Shown: positions 63,558 to 64,000 of the stretch, in pieces
How positions within the stretch are numbered: the stretch's first letter is position 1
Layout of the letters: every line of letters starts with the position of its first letter
From: Paenibacillus sp. JJ-223
GTDB taxonomy: Bacteria > Bacillota > Bacilli > Paenibacillales > Paenibacillaceae
Direction of reading: 5' to 3'
DNA length: 64,000 bases
NCBI RefSeq assembly: GCF_927798175.1
Contig: NZ_CAKMMP010000002.1
Span: 62,001-126,000 of the forward strand
The notes under the pieces: model-generated
Database searches by the model: none
What the model saw: the letters and a program-made list of their open reading frames with translations, nothing else
What the model was told of the DNA's origin: nothing
Program-made: the position numbers and the translations under genes

Positions 63558-64000
63558 CTAACTTCCCGCAGCGGTGCGAATGCGCTGTTCCGTTCTTCCT
63601 GCTACATGCAGCATCGATTCATTCGCAACCGGCTGTTCGAATACTTGTTGACGTGCTCCGGCAAGCGCGTACGGCAAGCACAACGGAACGCCCGAGCGCG
63701 GGTCTATAACGATATCTGCTTCAATGTTGAACACTTCGCGCAGCACGTCGGGGTTCATGACTTCAACAGGCGAGCCTGTAGCCACCGCTTTGCCTTTCTT
63801 GATGCCAATCATGTGATGGGCATAACGGGAGGCATGGTTCAGATCATGTACGACCATGACGATGGTACGATTGGCGGTCGTATTCAGCATCTCCAGCAAT
63901 TGAAGCACCTCCAGCTGGTGGGCCATATCAAGGAATGTCGTCGGTTCGTCAAGGAACAGGATATCCGTTTCCTGAGCAAGAGCCATCGCAATCCATGCAC
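63558..64000 (-). CDS. Iron-siderophore ABC transporter ATP-binding protein (5' end outside window)
   Basis: The C-terminal ~147 residues of an FecE/FhuC-type ATPase. Visible parts are the end of the signature helix (AWIAMALAQ), Walker B with catalytic Glu ([13 protein letters not shown]), the D-loop and the switch His ([18 protein letters not shown]). The Walker A part lies beyond the right edge. The tail [12 protein letters not shown] is typical of siderophore ATPases. It feeds ferric siderophore to the FhuF-like reductase encoded downstream. Confidence 0.93.
   Translation of the reverse strand, partial: AWIAMALAQETDILFLDEPTTFLDMAHQLEVLQLLEMLNTTANRTIVMVVHDLNHASRYAHHMIGIKKGKAVATGSPVEVMNPDVLREVFNIEADIVIDPRSGVPLCLPYALAGARQQVFEQPVANESMLHVAGRTEQRIRTAAGS

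Overview
The window looks like a chromosomal segment of a Paenibacillus-type Firmicute. The evidence is Gram-positive ribosome binding sites (AAGGAGG-like) before nearly every gene, many TTG/GTG starts, SwrC- and YkkCD-type efflux genes, YesM/YesN-type two-component systems beside LplABC-type sugar transporters, large glycoside hydrolase/phosphorylase genes, and moderately high G+C. No tRNA, rRNA, transposase or prophage gene was found. The leftmost ~2.8 kb is visibly A+T-richer and carries two XRE-type regulators, an unknown small protein and a CRISPR array of type I-C repeat class without cas genes, so it reads as an accessory segment next to conserved chromosome.

Layout. 1-2.9 kb: XRE regulators and CRISPR array. 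2.9-12 kb: type 2 isopentenyl-diphosphate isomerase, a phospholipase D-like protein, a TetR-regulated paired SMR efflux operon and a TetR-SwrC (RND) efflux operon. 12-19.4 kb: two chemoreceptors, moaA, a LysE-type exporter and a divergent MocR/PdxR-type regulator. 19.8-28.3 kb (minus strand): GH42 beta-galactosidase, YesM/YesN-type kinase and regulator, and a MalEFG-type sugar ABC transporter. 28.5-37.6 kb: mobA, an MFS transporter, glnS, a DUF2164 protein, acetyltransferases, an SDR lacking its catalytic residues, and a MerR-methyltransferase fusion. 37.8-51.6 kb (minus strand): a second carbohydrate locus with a GH94 phosphorylase of 1,2-beta-oligoglucan phosphorylase size, a LacI regulator with three matching operators, an orphan solute-binding protein translationally overlapping a kinase, an LplABC-type transporter and an AraC-type response regulator. 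52-58 kb: a leucine-carboxyl-methyltransferase-like enzyme, an MFS transporter, a molybdopterin oxidoreductase and a formate/nitrite channel. 58-64 kb: a lipoprotein, NADH oxidase, PL10 pectate lyase, glutathione peroxidase, an FhuF-like ferric reductase and a siderophore ABC ATPase cut by the window edge.

How the parts fit. Two independent sugar-sensing and uptake loci feed intracellular GH42 and GH94 enzymes. moaA and mobA serve molybdenum cofactor synthesis, which the molybdopterin oxidoreductase needs. That enzyme lies next to an FNT channel, and the channel and the NADH oxidase share Rex/Fnr-type palindromes in their promoters, suggesting a redox or oxygen-limited regulon.

The least explained signals are non-coding. 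One is a structured ~170-nt element present at 12.13-12.30 kb and again at 51.75-51.92 kb. Another is a 22-bp repeat arranged as two forward plus two reverse copies at two intergenic loci. A third is a ~50-bp palindrome in a methyltransferase leader.
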